DNA of 7,392 nucleotides, taken from the NCBI GenBank assembly GCA_023265535.1, contig JAHFTI010000198.1, positions 1-7,392 on the forward strand. The letters are read 5' to 3'. The stretch is from Opitutaceae bacterium. Lineage in GTDB: Bacteria; Verrucomicrobiota; Verrucomicrobiia; Opitutales; Opitutaceae. The notes beneath the pieces were generated by a model. The model saw nothing but the letters and a program-made list of their open reading frames with translations, was not told where the DNA came from and searched no databases. The translations under genes were made by a program, and so were the position numbers. How positions within the stretch are numbered: position 1 is the first letter of the stretch; each line of letters starts with the position of its first letter. Shown here in pieces: positions 6,258 through 7,392 of this stretch.

Positions 6258-7392
<1,135 letters not shown>

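Overview
The window is a GC-rich bacterial segment, mostly housekeeping genes on the minus strand. Nothing in it names the organism. The GH2/DUF4982-type glycosidase, the style of the der and fmt proteins, and the short intergenic tandem repeats fit Verrucomicrobiota or a neighbouring PVC lineage best, but this is a low-to-moderate confidence inference. Both window ends cut through genes.

Layout. At 1-258 (minus) lies an internal piece of a family 5 ABC-transporter substrate-binding protein. It meets, at about position 258, a plus-strand family 2 glycoside hydrolase (to 1851) that lacks its N-terminal domains. The two truncated genes point away from each other and abut with no gap, so this is a rearrangement scar or an assembly chimera. 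Convergent to the hydrolase is a class I aminotransferase (1946-3121, minus). Next come a very long near-perfect hairpin (3165-3242), fmt (3254-4261, minus) and der/engA (4434-5930, minus). The 327-base gap 5931-6257 holds a tight GC hairpin, a convincing minus-strand intrinsic terminator and an eleven-unit heptamer array. The array ends exactly at the stop codon of a second class I aminotransferase (6258 to beyond 7392, minus).

How the parts fit. From the right edge leftwards, the second aminotransferase is transcribed into the heptamer array and then terminated near 6105. der must therefore have its own promoter in the gap. der, fmt and the first aminotransferase follow in one direction with gaps of 172 and 132 bases, each holding an inverted repeat, so they are not a tight operon. 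Der (ribosome assembly) and Fmt (initiator tRNA formylation) both serve translation; the aminotransferases are amino-acid metabolism genes. I found no defence system, CRISPR array, phage gene, transposase gene, tRNA or rRNA. The noteworthy material is non-coding: the 3165-3242 hairpin, the heptamer array, and the junction at about 258.
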